DNA of 64,000 nucleotides, from contig NZ_LNUA01000061.1 of the NCBI RefSeq assembly GCF_009764355.1, positions 4,198 to 68,197 on the forward strand, given 5' to 3'. The notes beneath the pieces were generated by a model. That model had not been told where the DNA came from. It made no database searches and worked only from the letters and a program-made list of their open reading frames with translations. Origin of the DNA: Companilactobacillus bobalius (GTDB lineage Bacteria > Bacillota > Bacilli > Lactobacillales > Lactobacillaceae). Both the position numbers and the translations under genes were made by a program. Shown one piece after another: positions 1 through 8,736 of this stretch. Every line of letters begins with the position of its first letter. The stretch's first letter is position 1.

Positions 1-987
1 ATTCATCCAGAAACTCCTCAAATTGAAGAAAACATTCTTAATTATAAAAACTTATTGAAAGACGTTAAAAAAGATTTGGAATTGAATTATCCAAGACGTC
101 AGTGGGACCAAGCAATTGAACGATTAGAAAATTTATTACTGGATCGCCAATTATTTAGTACCTCCAAAAAGGCTTTGATTATTTTTGCTAATAATGAGGC
201 TATGGAAATTTCACGCATGGAACATCAAGTTTTACCTAAGGCACATGTTGGGACAACGTTCCTAGTTCAGGATCTGCTCTTGCCCGAAGAGAGTGGTGCT
301 GATCCAGAGTATTTGATCAACCTCAGTCGTGATCGAATCAATGTTTTTAATATGGATAATCTTAAAGAAGTTGAACTTGAGGGAGTTCATAGTAATTTTG
401 CGGACTATTATCCAGACTTTGATGTTAATGCTAATCTTAATTCTGGCTCCTACGGTGGGAAGAATGCGATTTATCATGGTCATCGAACAAAATCAGAAGA
501 GCAGCAGAAAGATCAATTGATCTATTACCAATATTTAGATCGTAAATTGGGATCAATGTATCAACGTGAGGGCACGACTTTTCTTTTAACAGGCTTACCA
601 GAAGTGTTAGATGTTTACTTAAATAATTATGGGAATAGCAAATATATCGATGGTGTGATTCACAGTTCAATGCTTAATTTATCACATAGAGAAATGTTGG
701 AAAAAGTTAATGAGTATAAGAATTTTGAAACTGTCGCATTGATAGAAAAAATCAAACATGATTTGCATAGGGCGGATAATCAGGAGCGTGTGATCAATGA
801 TTTAGATACAATTAATTTTGCTTTAATGAATCGAGATATTAAATCACTGATTTCATTCAATGATGGAACATCTTATTCTGTAGAGCATAATAAAATGCTA
901 GTTCAATCTATTTTGAATAAAACCAATTCGCAAGTGGTTTATTCAAAAGATGCAGCAGTACCAAGTATGAGTGCTATTGTGTACTAA
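1..987 (+). CDS. baeRF-family (archaeo-eukaryotic release factor-like) protein, 5' end outside window
   Basis: The reading frame is open from the first base of the window, so the start lies upstream; a TTG at 55 is internal. At least 328 residues are present. The segment around 460-530 encodes a YHGHRTKSEE stretch followed by a Q-rich helix and YQYLDRKLG. This resembles the G-H-G/R plus acidic helix seen in bacterial proteins related to archaeo-eukaryotic peptide release factor 1 (baeRF families). Those proteins are thought to act on the ribosome under stress, but none has a firmly established reaction. The gene ends in a strong terminator facing a convergent neighbour. The family call rests on a short motif and overall look, so it is moderate. 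Confidence 0.5.
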   Translation: MHPETPQIEENILNYKNLLKDVKKDLELNYPRRQWDQAIERLENLLLDRQLFSTSKKALIIFANNEAMEISRMEHQVLPKAHVGTTFLVQDLLLPEESGADPEYLINLSRDRINVFNMDNLKEVELEGVHSNFADYYPDFDVNANLNSGSYGGKNAIYHGHRTKSEEQQKDQLIYYQYLDRKLGSMYQREGTTFLLTGLPEVLDVYLNNYGNSKYIDGVIHSSMLNLSHREMLEKVNEYKNFETVALIEKIKHDLHRADNQERVINDLDTINFALMNRDIKSLISFNDGTSYSVEHNKMLVQSILNKTNSQVVYSKDAAVPSMSAIVY

Positions 988-988
988 A

Positions 989-1027
989 AAAAGGAATCTC
1001 AGTGAATAACTTGAGATTCCTTTTTTG
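989..1027. terminator. Bidirectional intrinsic terminator
   Basis: GGAATCTCA and TGAGATTCC form a 9 bp stem flanked by A-rich sequence on the left and T6 on the right. It lies between two convergent genes and can serve both. Confidence 0.85.
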
Positions 1028-1035
1028 CTGGTTAA

Positions 1036-1605
1036 TTAATCTTTAGGTTCATTTTTTCTTAAGATACGAGCGGGATTTCCGACAACAATAACGTTATCAG
1101 GGAAGGATTTTGTAACAACTGATCCTGCACCAACGATGACATTGTTTCCTAGAGTTACTCCTGGAAGAATACTTGCGCTGCCTCCGACCCAAACATCGTT
1201 TCCGATTGTAATTGGGGCAGTTCTTTCGGCTTCAGTACGACGAACGGCTGGGTCCATGGGATGTTTTGGTGTATATAAACCGACTTTGGGACCGAATTTA
1301 ACATCATTACCAATAGTAATTCTGCCTTCATCACAAAGCATGACATCGTGATTAGCATAGAAGTGATCACCGATAGTGATATTGACACCATAACTAAAGT
1401 AAATTGTTGGTTCAACGAAAAATCTATTACCAACTGATTTCATTAAACTTTTAATTTTGGTATTTCTTTGATCGTTGTCAGCAATCAAATTATATTCCAT
1501 TAATTTTGTTCGTACATCGTTACGCAAGTTAACCAAAGGTTTTGATTCTAAGTAAAGTTCTCCATTTATCATCTGCTGATACGCAGGGTCTTGTTCAATT
1601 TCCAT
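1036..1605 (-). CDS. Maltose/galactoside-type sugar O-acetyltransferase (hexapeptide repeat)
   Basis: An acetyl-CoA-dependent O-acetyltransferase of the LacA/Maa type, cytoplasmic, about 189 residues, which is normal for the family. The N-terminal part has the Maa-type helical cap (EQDPAYQQMINGELY). It is followed by a left-handed beta helix of hexapeptide repeats (ITIGDHFYAN, ITIGNDVWVGG, VTLGNNVIVGAGSVV). TPKHPMDP carries the likely catalytic histidine, matching the THPLDP motif of known members. The frame could open at a TTG at 1611, but the AGGAG box is 10 nt before the ATG at 1605 and only 4 nt before the TTG, so 1605 is preferred. Members acetylate free sugars or galactosides; the substrate here is unknown. 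Confidence 0.85.
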   Translation of the reverse strand: MEIEQDPAYQQMINGELYLESKPLVNLRNDVRTKLMEYNLIADNDQRNTKIKSLMKSVGNRFFVEPTIYFSYGVNITIGDHFYANHDVMLCDEGRITIGNDVKFGPKVGLYTPKHPMDPAVRRTEAERTAPITIGNDVWVGGSASILPGVTLGNNVIVGAGSVVTKSFPDNVIVVGNPARILRKNEPKD

Positions 1606-1797
1606 TCTCAAATCTCTCCTCTTTTAAATAAAAGTGTACATTAAGCATAGCATAACTTTTGAAAACACTGAAATATGAGTGAAAATAGGCCGGCCAATGT
1701 AAGAAATTGAAAATGAGTGATTAGGAATTTAGCTAGATTTCTTTAAAAGAGTTAGGATAGAGCTGGAACAAAATTTGGAAGTCGGGGGTAATTTGGT

Positions 1798-2415
1798 ATG
1801 ACAAACGTATTGGTAGTTGGTGCAACTGGAATAATTGGTCAAAAGGTTACAAGACAACTTTTAGATAAAACGGATGATTATTTAACATTGTTGGCTCGTA
1901 ATACTAGTATCTTATCAATCGATGAAAAACGTGAACGTGAGGTTCATGGGGATGTCTTAGACGATAAGGTTTTGAATGAAGCTTTAGATGGCAATGATAT
2001 TGTTCTAATGGCAACGGATAGCAATCTGGGCTTGTCGGTTCAAAGAATTATTGATGGGATGAAGATGAAAAAGATTAAGCGTCTGATCTTCATTACATCA
2101 ATGGGTCTTTACAATGAGATGCCCGTTACTGATGGTGCCTCAGGTAATTTAGCACAAGATGCTCTTTTACAGCCATATCGTACAGCTGTTAGTTTGATTG
2201 AGGATTCTGAATTGAATTATACGATCCTTCGAGCAACTCGTTTAGATGCTGGAAAAGATATTAATTATGATCTAGTTGATAAGGGTGAGGCACCAACTAG
2301 TGAGGATGTTTCTTATGATAGTGTTGTCGATTACGCAGTTAGATTAGTTAACAATGGTAAGTTGGAATCACATAAGAATGTAGAGATTAGTCGTAGGGCT
2401 GTTGCTGTTAAGTAA
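1798..2415 (+). CDS. NAD(P)-binding atypical SDR / NmrA-like protein
   Basis: A 205-residue Rossmann-fold protein. The dinucleotide-binding loop GATGIIG is at residues 8-14, followed by LLARN after the second strand, as in NAD(P)H-binding atypical short-chain dehydrogenases. No classical YxxxK pair is visible, as expected for NmrA-like members, which often act as redox sensors or reductases of unknown substrate. The start is set by GGGGGT a few bases upstream of the ATG. A related protein (3150-3746) lies two genes downstream with a flavodoxin between, suggesting a redox or stress role; that is inference from context only. Confidence 0.75.
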   Translation: MTNVLVVGATGIIGQKVTRQLLDKTDDYLTLLARNTSILSIDEKREREVHGDVLDDKVLNEALDGNDIVLMATDSNLGLSVQRIIDGMKMKKIKRLIFITSMGLYNEMPVTDGASGNLAQDALLQPYRTAVSLIEDSELNYTILRATRLDAGKDINYDLVDKGEAPTSEDVSYDSVVDYAVRLVNNGKLESHKNVEISRRAVAVK

Positions 2416-2430
2416 TGACTGTTTGACTTT

Positions 2431-2466
2431 AAGTGAAGCTGGATTTTTTTCTGGCTTCACTTTTTT
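2431..2466 (+). terminator. Intrinsic terminator
   Basis: AAGTGAAGC ... GCTTCACTT stem with T6 tail, 15 bp after the stop of the NAD(P)-binding gene. Confidence 0.85.
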
Positions 2467-2498
2467 GCTTTAAATAACCATTGTTCTATGTTTAATAG

Positions 2499-2624
2499 TG
2501 GAAACGAGCTCCACAAGGGCAACCCATTCCGGTTTGCTACAGTACTGAAATTGCCCGCCAAGTACGCGTTCGATTTCAGTACTTAGGCAAATTCTCGTGG
2601 GCTAAACGCCCCTGCTTCGCTCTC
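2499..2624 (-). repeat. Interspersed hairpin element, family 1 type A
   Basis: Read on the minus strand it opens GAGAGCGAAGCAGG and closes near GGAGCTCGTTTCCAC, like the copies at 51467, 52484 and 43252. The inner arms AGTACTGAAAT and ATTTCAGTACT pair, followed by the conserved GTAGCAAACCGG. It occupies almost all the space between the terminator at 2466 and the promoter region of the flavodoxin gene. Confidence 0.85.
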
Positions 2625-2682
2625 TTATCTCTTGACCTCAACCTGACTTGAGGGTATAGGATACTAAATAAGAGGTGTAATT

Positions 2683-3138
2683 ATGGCAAAATTAATCATT
2701 TATTTTTCACTCTCAGGTAACACTAAGAGGGTGGCTCAAAAGATTCAAGCGTTGACTGGCGCTGACATTGTCAATTTGGAACCAAAAACTCCTTATCCGG
2801 AGGGTTATAGTAATTATGTACCGGTGGCTCAAAATGAATTTGAACAACAGATTCATCCAGAGATAAAAGCGACGCTTCCAGATTTGAATAAATACGATAC
2901 AATCTATTTAGGATATCCAACTTGGAATGGTCGTGTGCCAATGATTTTTTATAGTCTTTTTGATAAATACGATTTTTCAAATAAGACTATTGTTCCTTTT
3001 ACAACGACTGCTGGTTCAAGTGTTAATGAATCGATGCCTTACGTTCAAGAATTGGCTGCTACAAGTAAGGTAACAGATGGTTTTAGATACAATAATAACG
3101 ATACCCAATTGAAAGAGTTTATTGAACAACTTGATTAG
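2683..3138 (+). CDS. Flavodoxin
   Basis: A 151-residue FMN-binding flavodoxin. The phosphate-binding loop SLSGNT is at residues 9-14, directly after the first beta strand. YLGYPTWNG matches the second FMN loop and the PFTTTAGSS segment the third. The length is that of a short-chain flavodoxin without extra domains. It would act as a small cytoplasmic electron carrier or NAD(P)H:quinone-type reductase partner. GAGGTG is 5-6 nt before the ATG. It sits 11 bp upstream of an NAD(P)-binding protein and probably shares its transcript, so the two may work as a redox pair (inferred). Confidence 0.85.
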   Translation: MAKLIIYFSLSGNTKRVAQKIQALTGADIVNLEPKTPYPEGYSNYVPVAQNEFEQQIHPEIKATLPDLNKYDTIYLGYPTWNGRVPMIFYSLFDKYDFSNKTIVPFTTTAGSSVNESMPYVQELAATSKVTDGFRYNNNDTQLKEFIEQLD

Positions 3139-3149
3139 GAGGTAGTCCT

Positions 3150-3746
3150 ATGAATATTTTGATTTTAGGAGCTAATGGTAAAGTCGCACGTCTAGTTGAA
3201 GAACAGCTATTGAGTGACAAAGCCTTCTCAGAAGTTAAATTAACGATGCTCTTGCGTAATAAAACTCGGGCTGATGATTTAATAGTTAATCGATCAATCG
3301 CTATTGAAGGGGATGTCAGGGACAACTCAGCTGTGGAAGCTGCAGTGGAGGATCAAGATATTGTTTTTGACTTAACGGGAGCTACGAAATCAATTGTTCC
3401 GACACAGAATATTATTAGGGCCATGCAGGCTAATGGTGTTATGAGAGTGATTTCTATCTGTGGTTTAGGAACTCATAGTAAGACAACTAGTCAAATTGGA
3501 ACGCAGGTTGCACATCTGTATGAGCAATCAGGACTGGATTACACGATTTTAAGATTGGCTTGGTTGAATAATGTTAATGAGGTACGTTATCAGGTTACAC
3601 AGCCTAATAAGCCGGTTCAGGGTAATAGTATTTCACGTAAGAGTGTAGCTGAACTTATTTTAAGAATAATCGACGATCCAGCATACTTATCGAAACAAAA
3701 TGTAGGTGTTAGTGACGGAATTAAACGTGATGCACCAATTCTTTAG
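3150..3746 (+). CDS. NAD(P)-binding atypical SDR / NmrA-like protein
   Basis: A 198-residue Rossmann protein with GANGKVA at residues 7-13, LLRNK after strand two (NADP-type basic residues) and DYTILRLAW near the centre, a signature of the NAD(P)H-binding NmrA-like group. It has a strong GGAGG box and follows the flavodoxin by 11 bp, so co-transcription is likely. It resembles the product of 1798-2415 in fold but is clearly diverged. The substrate is unknown; reduction of small molecules or redox sensing is plausible from the family. Confidence 0.75.
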   Translation: MNILILGANGKVARLVEEQLLSDKAFSEVKLTMLLRNKTRADDLIVNRSIAIEGDVRDNSAVEAAVEDQDIVFDLTGATKSIVPTQNIIRAMQANGVMRVISICGLGTHSKTTSQIGTQVAHLYEQSGLDYTILRLAWLNNVNEVRYQVTQPNKPVQGNSISRKSVAELILRIIDDPAYLSKQNVGVSDGIKRDAPIL

Positions 3747-3752
3747 GCAAAT

Positions 3753-3798
3753 CAAAAAGCTTCTCAAAACTATTTCTAGTCTTGAGAAGCTTTTTTTG
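3753..3798. terminator. Bidirectional terminator between convergent genes
   Basis: AAAAAGCTTCTCAA and TTGAGAAGCTTTTT form a long stem with T runs on both strands. It ends the flavodoxin transcript (+) and, on the other strand, oppA. Confidence 0.9.
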
Positions 3799-3811
3799 TC
3801 GGGATTCTTCG

Positions 3812-3858
3812 ATTAATTAACTGATTATGTGTGTAATGTGGGAGAAGAGTTAATTAAT
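3812..3858. repeat. 11 bp inverted repeat downstream of oppA
   Basis: ATTAATTAACT and AGTTAATTAAT are perfect inverted copies 25 bp apart. There is no T tract, so this is not a standard terminator; it could stabilise the 3' end of the opp mRNA. Confidence 0.5.
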
Positions 3859-3871
3859 GGAGTTGCATTGA

Positions 3872-5692
3872 CTACTTCAATTTAGAAGAAGTCAATGTTA
3901 GATCACTGAATAATTCGTTATTGGCAGGACTGAAGTCGAAGCCTTTAACACGATTATTAACTGGTTGCCATACGTAGTTGAATTCTTCTGGTACAACACC
4001 AGCTTGATCGTTCATGTATTCTTGCCATTGTTTGAATGTCTTAGTACGTGTCTTGTCATTCCAAGCAGATGAATCGTTCATCTTGTTGATCAATTCAGTA
4101 TTCTTCTTGGTTACGAAGTGACCCATGTTGAATGGAGCAGTTTCACCATAAAGTTGTGATTGTGATGGTTCAGATGATAATGACCATGCAGCTGTCCAAA
4201 GGTCAATCTTGTTTTGACTTGGTTTTTGTAGCAAGTCATAGAAGCTATTCATTTCCATTGGTTTGCCACCGTATAATTTAACGTTCAAACCAACTTTGTG
4301 CCATTGTTGTAGATAATCTTGGTATGTAGCTTCTGTAATAGAGTTACCACTCATACCACCGAAGTAGATAGTAAGTTTCTTACCCTTTGGATCTGAACGC
4401 CACTTGCTACCGTTACGCTTCTTGTATCCAGCGTCATCAAGTAACTTGTTGGCTTTCTTAAGATTCAATGAATAACCTTTAGCTGACTTATCGTAGTACT
4501 TAGTGAATACAGGTGGAATCAAAGTGTTACCACGCCATGCAACACCATTACCAAACTTCTTAGCAACATCATCGACGTTTAGAGCGTACATCATAGCTTG
4601 ACGTAGACTCTTGTTAGCCATCTTCTTATTAGAATCGGCAACGTTCTTACCAGTCTTAGTATCGAAATGGCCTAAGTTAAAGGCAAAGTAACTGTATGAT
4701 AGGGCAGGTTGACCAACTTTTGTATAACCTTTAAGGTTCTTCAATTTCTTGTATGAAGTACCACCAACTTCACCAGAAGCTGAAGGAACTACGGAGTCAT
4801 ACTTCTTAGATTGAATGGCCTTAACAATGTTGTTTGATGAAACAACGTTGATAGTAATGTGTCCGATTTGGGCTTTCTTACCATAGTAGAACTTGTTTGG
4901 TACCCAACTTGTTGATTCACCAGTAACAATCTTATCTAGCTTGTAAGGACCAGTGAAGATAGGGTTCTTACGGATTTGTTCTGAAGATGCAAGTTTAGCA
5001 ATAGGAACATTTTTGATGTATTCGTAAGGTTCAGCGGCGCCCCAAATGAATGAGTTACCAGAGAATTTCATACTTGGTGACATATGCTTGAAGTGAATAA
5101 CAACTTTCTTACCTTTTTCACCATCTGGCATTTCGATACCAGAGATAGTACTTGCTGTTCCCTTATGATATGCAGCCATACCTTCAATATTTTCAAAGTC
5201 AGATGAATATTGACTTGTTGTTGATTCTTTATTACCAAGAACTTCATATGCGTACTCAACATCCTTAGCAGTTACAGGGTCACCATTTGACCATTTACCA
5301 TTACTACGGATTGTAATTGTAGCTGTCTTAGCTTTACGATCAAGCTTTTGATTAGCAAGACCACCATCGATAATCTTGTAGTTCTTATCGACGTTGAACA
5401 AGTTGTTCAAACCACCAGGAGAGAAGACATGTGAGTCAGCGGCGTTTGAAGCAAGGACTGGATCTGAGATTCCTTGGAATGGTGAGTCAGCGACTTCGGC
5501 CAACTTCAAAGTACCATTCTTAGTTGCATTTTTATCTGTAGCAGCACTGTTCTTAAATGATGACTTTAATTTAATTTGAGCAGTTGTACCAGATGAAGAA
5601 CTGCTGCTATTTCCGTTAGAACAACCAGCTAATGTGACGGCAGCCAAAAGTGTCACAGCTGAGAGAATAACCTTATTTTTAGTTTTAACCAT
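3872..5692 (-). CDS. oppA: OppA, oligopeptide ABC transporter substrate-binding lipoprotein
   Basis: A 606-residue extracellular peptide-binding protein of the SBP_bac_5 family. It has a lipoprotein signal peptide: basic N-end, hydrophobic core and the lipobox LAGC with Cys24 as the lipid-modified residue, followed by an S/G/T-rich linker. The rest is the two-lobe peptide-binding domain (for example SNGDPVTAKDVEYAYEV near residue 135). It captures peptides released by extracellular proteolysis for import. It is last in the opp operon, separated from oppC by 141 bp, which suggests it may also be made from its own promoter or a processed mRNA, in line with the excess of binding protein usually needed. 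Start set by AAGGGGG before the ATG. Confidence 0.95.
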   Translation of the reverse strand: MVKTKNKVILSAVTLLAAVTLAGCSNGNSSSSSSGTTAQIKLKSSFKNSAATDKNATKNGTLKLAEVADSPFQGISDPVLASNAADSHVFSPGGLNNLFNVDKNYKIIDGGLANQKLDRKAKTATITIRSNGKWSNGDPVTAKDVEYAYEVLGNKESTTSQYSSDFENIEGMAAYHKGTASTISGIEMPDGEKGKKVVIHFKHMSPSMKFSGNSFIWGAAEPYEYIKNVPIAKLASSEQIRKNPIFTGPYKLDKIVTGESTSWVPNKFYYGKKAQIGHITINVVSSNNIVKAIQSKKYDSVVPSASGEVGGTSYKKLKNLKGYTKVGQPALSYSYFAFNLGHFDTKTGKNVADSNKKMANKSLRQAMMYALNVDDVAKKFGNGVAWRGNTLIPPVFTKYYDKSAKGYSLNLKKANKLLDDAGYKKRNGSKWRSDPKGKKLTIYFGGMSGNSITEATYQDYLQQWHKVGLNVKLYGGKPMEMNSFYDLLQKPSQNKIDLWTAAWSLSSEPSQSQLYGETAPFNMGHFVTKKNTELINKMNDSSAWNDKTRTKTFKQWQEYMNDQAGVVPEEFNYVWQPVNNRVKGFDFSPANNELFSDLTLTSSKLK

Positions 5693-5833
5693 TGTGTTTC
5701 CCCCTTAAGTTAAAAAACCCTATATTCACCAATTACAGAATTGGCTAAGAAAATTTGTATCCAGAAGACTTATAAAACCCGTGATTAGGAAAAGGCACCA
5801 TCTCCCTTAATTTTTTGTAAAATTACGAAATAA

Positions 5834-6787
5834 TTATTGTTCTGCAGCTCCTTGACGTTGAGATGCATCGGCTGAACGTCTAACAACTTGACCAATGTAA
5901 CTAATTGATAAACAAAGGACGATAATCAACAAGGCAGCTGGTAACCATGTCCACCAATATTCGGTGATGTTATTAGGATCATTAGCATTAGCAATCAAAG
6001 TACCAAGTGATGGAGTTTGAATTGGAAGACCAAATCCCAAGTAGGAAAGACCTGTTTCAACACCAATGTTTTCAGCAAATGATAAAGTTGTATCAACGAT
6101 GATCAATGATGAAATGTTAGGCATGATCTCTCGGAAAATAATCTTGAGACTGCTAGTACCAGAAGTCTTAGAAGCAGCAACGTAATCTTTTTCAGATTCT
6201 GAAAGAGTACGTGAACGAATCAAACGTGAAGTACCTTCCCAATAGAAGATAGAGAAGATAAGTGTCAATGAAACAGCATTGTAGTTTTTAATGATAGTAA
6301 CTAAAACAATGATCATCATTGTCATTGGTAACATCATCATGAAGTCGTACACACGTTGCATACCCCAATCAATGTAGCCACTGAAGTAACCTGAAATTAA
6401 TCCCCAGCAAATACCAAAGGTTGAAGAAATAATTGTAAGTCCGATAGCAATACCGATTGAATTACGTGAACCAACGATAAGCTGTTGAGCGATTGAACGA
6501 CCACCAGCATCAGCACCGAGAGTATAACCATTGGTTCCTGGACTGATATTGTAGTTCATGATGTTGGTCTCCATCATTTTTGGAGTATTAATGAATAGTG
6601 ATGCAATCATAACGAAAAGTATAAAGCCAACAACGATAAACAAGGCGATGAAAGCAGGTCGGTCAGCCTTGAACTCGTTCCAAACAATCTTGGCAGATGA
6701 TGGAGTAGCTTCTTCGCTAGCTTCTTTAGTTAAACGGTCTAAGTCAGCCGCTGAAATATTTGAATGTTTATTTAGATTCTCTTCCAT
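5834..6787 (-). CDS. oppC: OppC, oligopeptide ABC transporter permease
   Basis: A 317-residue inner-membrane permease with a 45-residue cytoplasmic N-terminus followed by about six membrane spans. The EAA loop that docks on the ATPase is visible in DYVAASKTSGTSS. It pairs with OppB to form the pore of the peptide importer. AAGGGGG lies upstream of the ATG, and the gene follows oppB by 15 bp. C-terminal QRQGAAEQ is unremarkable. Nothing appears truncated. Confidence 0.94.
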   Translation of the reverse strand: MEENLNKHSNISAADLDRLTKEASEEATPSSAKIVWNEFKADRPAFIALFIVVGFILFVMIASLFINTPKMMETNIMNYNISPGTNGYTLGADAGGRSIAQQLIVGSRNSIGIAIGLTIISSTFGICWGLISGYFSGYIDWGMQRVYDFMMMLPMTMMIIVLVTIIKNYNAVSLTLIFSIFYWEGTSRLIRSRTLSESEKDYVAASKTSGTSSLKIIFREIMPNISSLIIVDTTLSFAENIGVETGLSYLGFGLPIQTPSLGTLIANANDPNNITEYWWTWLPAALLIIVLCLSISYIGQVVRRSADASQRQGAAEQ

Positions 6788-6802
6788 AAATTAACGGCCC
6801 CC

Positions 6803-7762
6803 TTATTCGATTCTGATTCTAGGATCAACGATACTTAGGATGATATCTGAAAGTAGCGTACCCAATAGATTCAAAATTCCGTAAATTAAAACTAAAGCAG
6901 TGATAACGGTGTAATCACGATAATTGATTGAATTGATAAATAGTAGTCCCATACCTGGATAAGAGAAGACTGTTTCAGTAAAGATAGAACCATTTAACAA
7001 TCCAGTAATTGAATAACCGGCAAATGCGGCGATAGGTAATAATGAATTTCTAAAAATATGATGTTTGTAAATATCTTTTTCAGGAACACCTTTAGAACGA
7101 GCAGTTCTGACATAATCGGAACGTTTGGCGTCGATAACTTCTGAACGAAGGTATTGAACAACGTTGACAGTTCCAAATAGTGCACCCAAGATACTTGGTA
7201 ATAAGATGTGGTACAAATGAGATCCAGCGGTTGGAAGTCCTGGATTAGCGGTAGCTGAAACGGAACCTGTAGTTGGGAACCAGCCTAGAACGTAACCGAA
7301 GATCCAGATACCAATAACTAAAACAACGAAGAAAGGAATACTGTAAGTTACATATGTGTAAATTCTGACGATATTGTCAGGAAGTTTACCTTCATGCTTA
7401 GCAGCAAACATACCCATTGGTAGAGCAAAACAGTAAGTAAGAACTGTTGTAAGTAAGGCTAACCAAATGGTATTAACGGCACGGCTACCAATTAAACGAG
7501 TAACTGGTTCTTGATATTGATAACTGTTACCCAAGTTACCGTGGAATAGATGGACAACCCAATTCCAATATTGTTGATACCAAGGATCGTACAAACCATT
7601 CATTTTCATCAAATGATGAAGTTGAGCAGGATCAGATTTAGGATTAATGGAACCGGTGAAAGGATCACCAGGCATTGCCTTAGCTAATAGGAAAACTAAA
7701 AGACTAAGAATAATAACTTCAGGAATCATAATCATGATACGACGGAGAACTGTTTTCCACAT
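6803..7762 (-). CDS. oppB: OppB, oligopeptide ABC transporter permease
   Basis: A 319-residue permease beginning with a membrane span (MIMIPEVIILSLLVFLLA) followed by the MPGDPF motif characteristic of the DppB/OppB group. About six spans are predicted by eye, and the EAA loop is DYVRTARSKGVPEKD. The ATG at 7762 overlaps the TAA of oppF by one base, so translation is coupled. It forms the importer pore with OppC. Confidence 0.94.
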   Translation of the reverse strand: MWKTVLRRIMIMIPEVIILSLLVFLLAKAMPGDPFTGSINPKSDPAQLHHLMKMNGLYDPWYQQYWNWVVHLFHGNLGNSYQYQEPVTRLIGSRAVNTIWLALLTTVLTYCFALPMGMFAAKHEGKLPDNIVRIYTYVTYSIPFFVVLVIGIWIFGYVLGWFPTTGSVSATANPGLPTAGSHLYHILLPSILGALFGTVNVVQYLRSEVIDAKRSDYVRTARSKGVPEKDIYKHHIFRNSLLPIAAFAGYSITGLLNGSIFTETVFSYPGMGLLFINSINYRDYTVITALVLIYGILNLLGTLLSDIILSIVDPRIRIE

Positions 7763-8736
7763 TATGCCTTCACCTCTCCTTCTTGTTTGATGATCTTGTT
7801 GGCAACTTCTTTTGGTAGAGCAACTGAATGAGTTGGACTAATTGGAACTAGTGGGAAAGCTTTACCATCTTTGTCGTAATACTTGTCTTGTTGTTCACGA
7901 TAGACTTCTTCAACGGCTAAACGATTAGCACGATGTTGTTGTCTGTTGTTAACACTTGTTTCAGGAATGGCGGCTAGTAAACGCTTAGTGTAGATATGAA
8001 CGGGATGATTATAAATATCATCACGAGTTCCAATTTCAACTAGCCGGCCACGGTTCATGATAGCGATGTTGTTACACATATGTCTGACAACACCCAAATC
8101 ATGGGAGATGAATAGGTAAGAAATTCCAAATTCACGTTGAATTTTCTTCATGAAATTTAGAACTTGAGCTTGAACGGAAAGGTCCAAAGCGGAAACCGGT
8201 TCATCAGCGATGATCAATTTAGGGTTAGTGGCAACGGCACGAGCGACTCCGATACGTTGTCTTTGACCACCAGAGAATTGATGAGGATACTTGTATAAAG
8301 CATCAGGATCCAAACCAACGATATCTAGTAGTTGTAAAACTCTTAATTTCTCTTCATCTTTACTTAAATGCTCGAAATTTCTTAATGGTTCTGCGATAAT
8401 ATCTTCAATTCTTTTTCTAGGATTCAAACTAGAAAGGGAATCTTGGAAAATCATTTGAACATCATGGTTGTAATCAAGTTCTTTACGGTTGATCTTTTTG
8501 GTAATATCTTTACCTTGATACATGATTGAACCGCTTGTGATTTTTTCTAGGCCAACGACTGATTTACCAGTGGTTGATTTACCTGAACCAGATTCACCAA
8601 CTAATCCGTAAGTCTCACCAGCTTCAATATTGAAACTGATACCATCGACAGCCTTTACAGAATCAGTAATTCGATTCCAAAATCCAGAACGGATAGGGTA
8701 GTGAACTTTTAAATTTTTGATTTCAACTAAACTCAT
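7762..8736 (-). CDS. oppF: OppF, oligopeptide ABC transporter ATP-binding protein
   Basis: A 324-residue ATPase with Walker A GESGSGKST, signature FSGGQRQR, Walker B LIIADEPVSALD and H-loop ISHDLGVV. The C-terminal oligopeptide-transporter extension HPVHIYTKRLLAAIP is present. The frame stays open to 8790, but the ATG at 8736 overlaps the TGA of oppD as ATGA, and the family sequence starts at MSLVEIKNL, so 8736 is taken as the start. It powers peptide import as a heterodimer with OppD. Confidence 0.94.
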   Translation of the reverse strand: MSLVEIKNLKVHYPIRSGFWNRITDSVKAVDGISFNIEAGETYGLVGESGSGKSTTGKSVVGLEKITSGSIMYQGKDITKKINRKELDYNHDVQMIFQDSLSSLNPRKRIEDIIAEPLRNFEHLSKDEEKLRVLQLLDIVGLDPDALYKYPHQFSGGQRQRIGVARAVATNPKLIIADEPVSALDLSVQAQVLNFMKKIQREFGISYLFISHDLGVVRHMCNNIAIMNRGRLVEIGTRDDIYNHPVHIYTKRLLAAIPETSVNNRQQHRANRLAVEEVYREQQDKYYDKDGKAFPLVPISPTHSVALPKEVANKIIKQEGEVKA

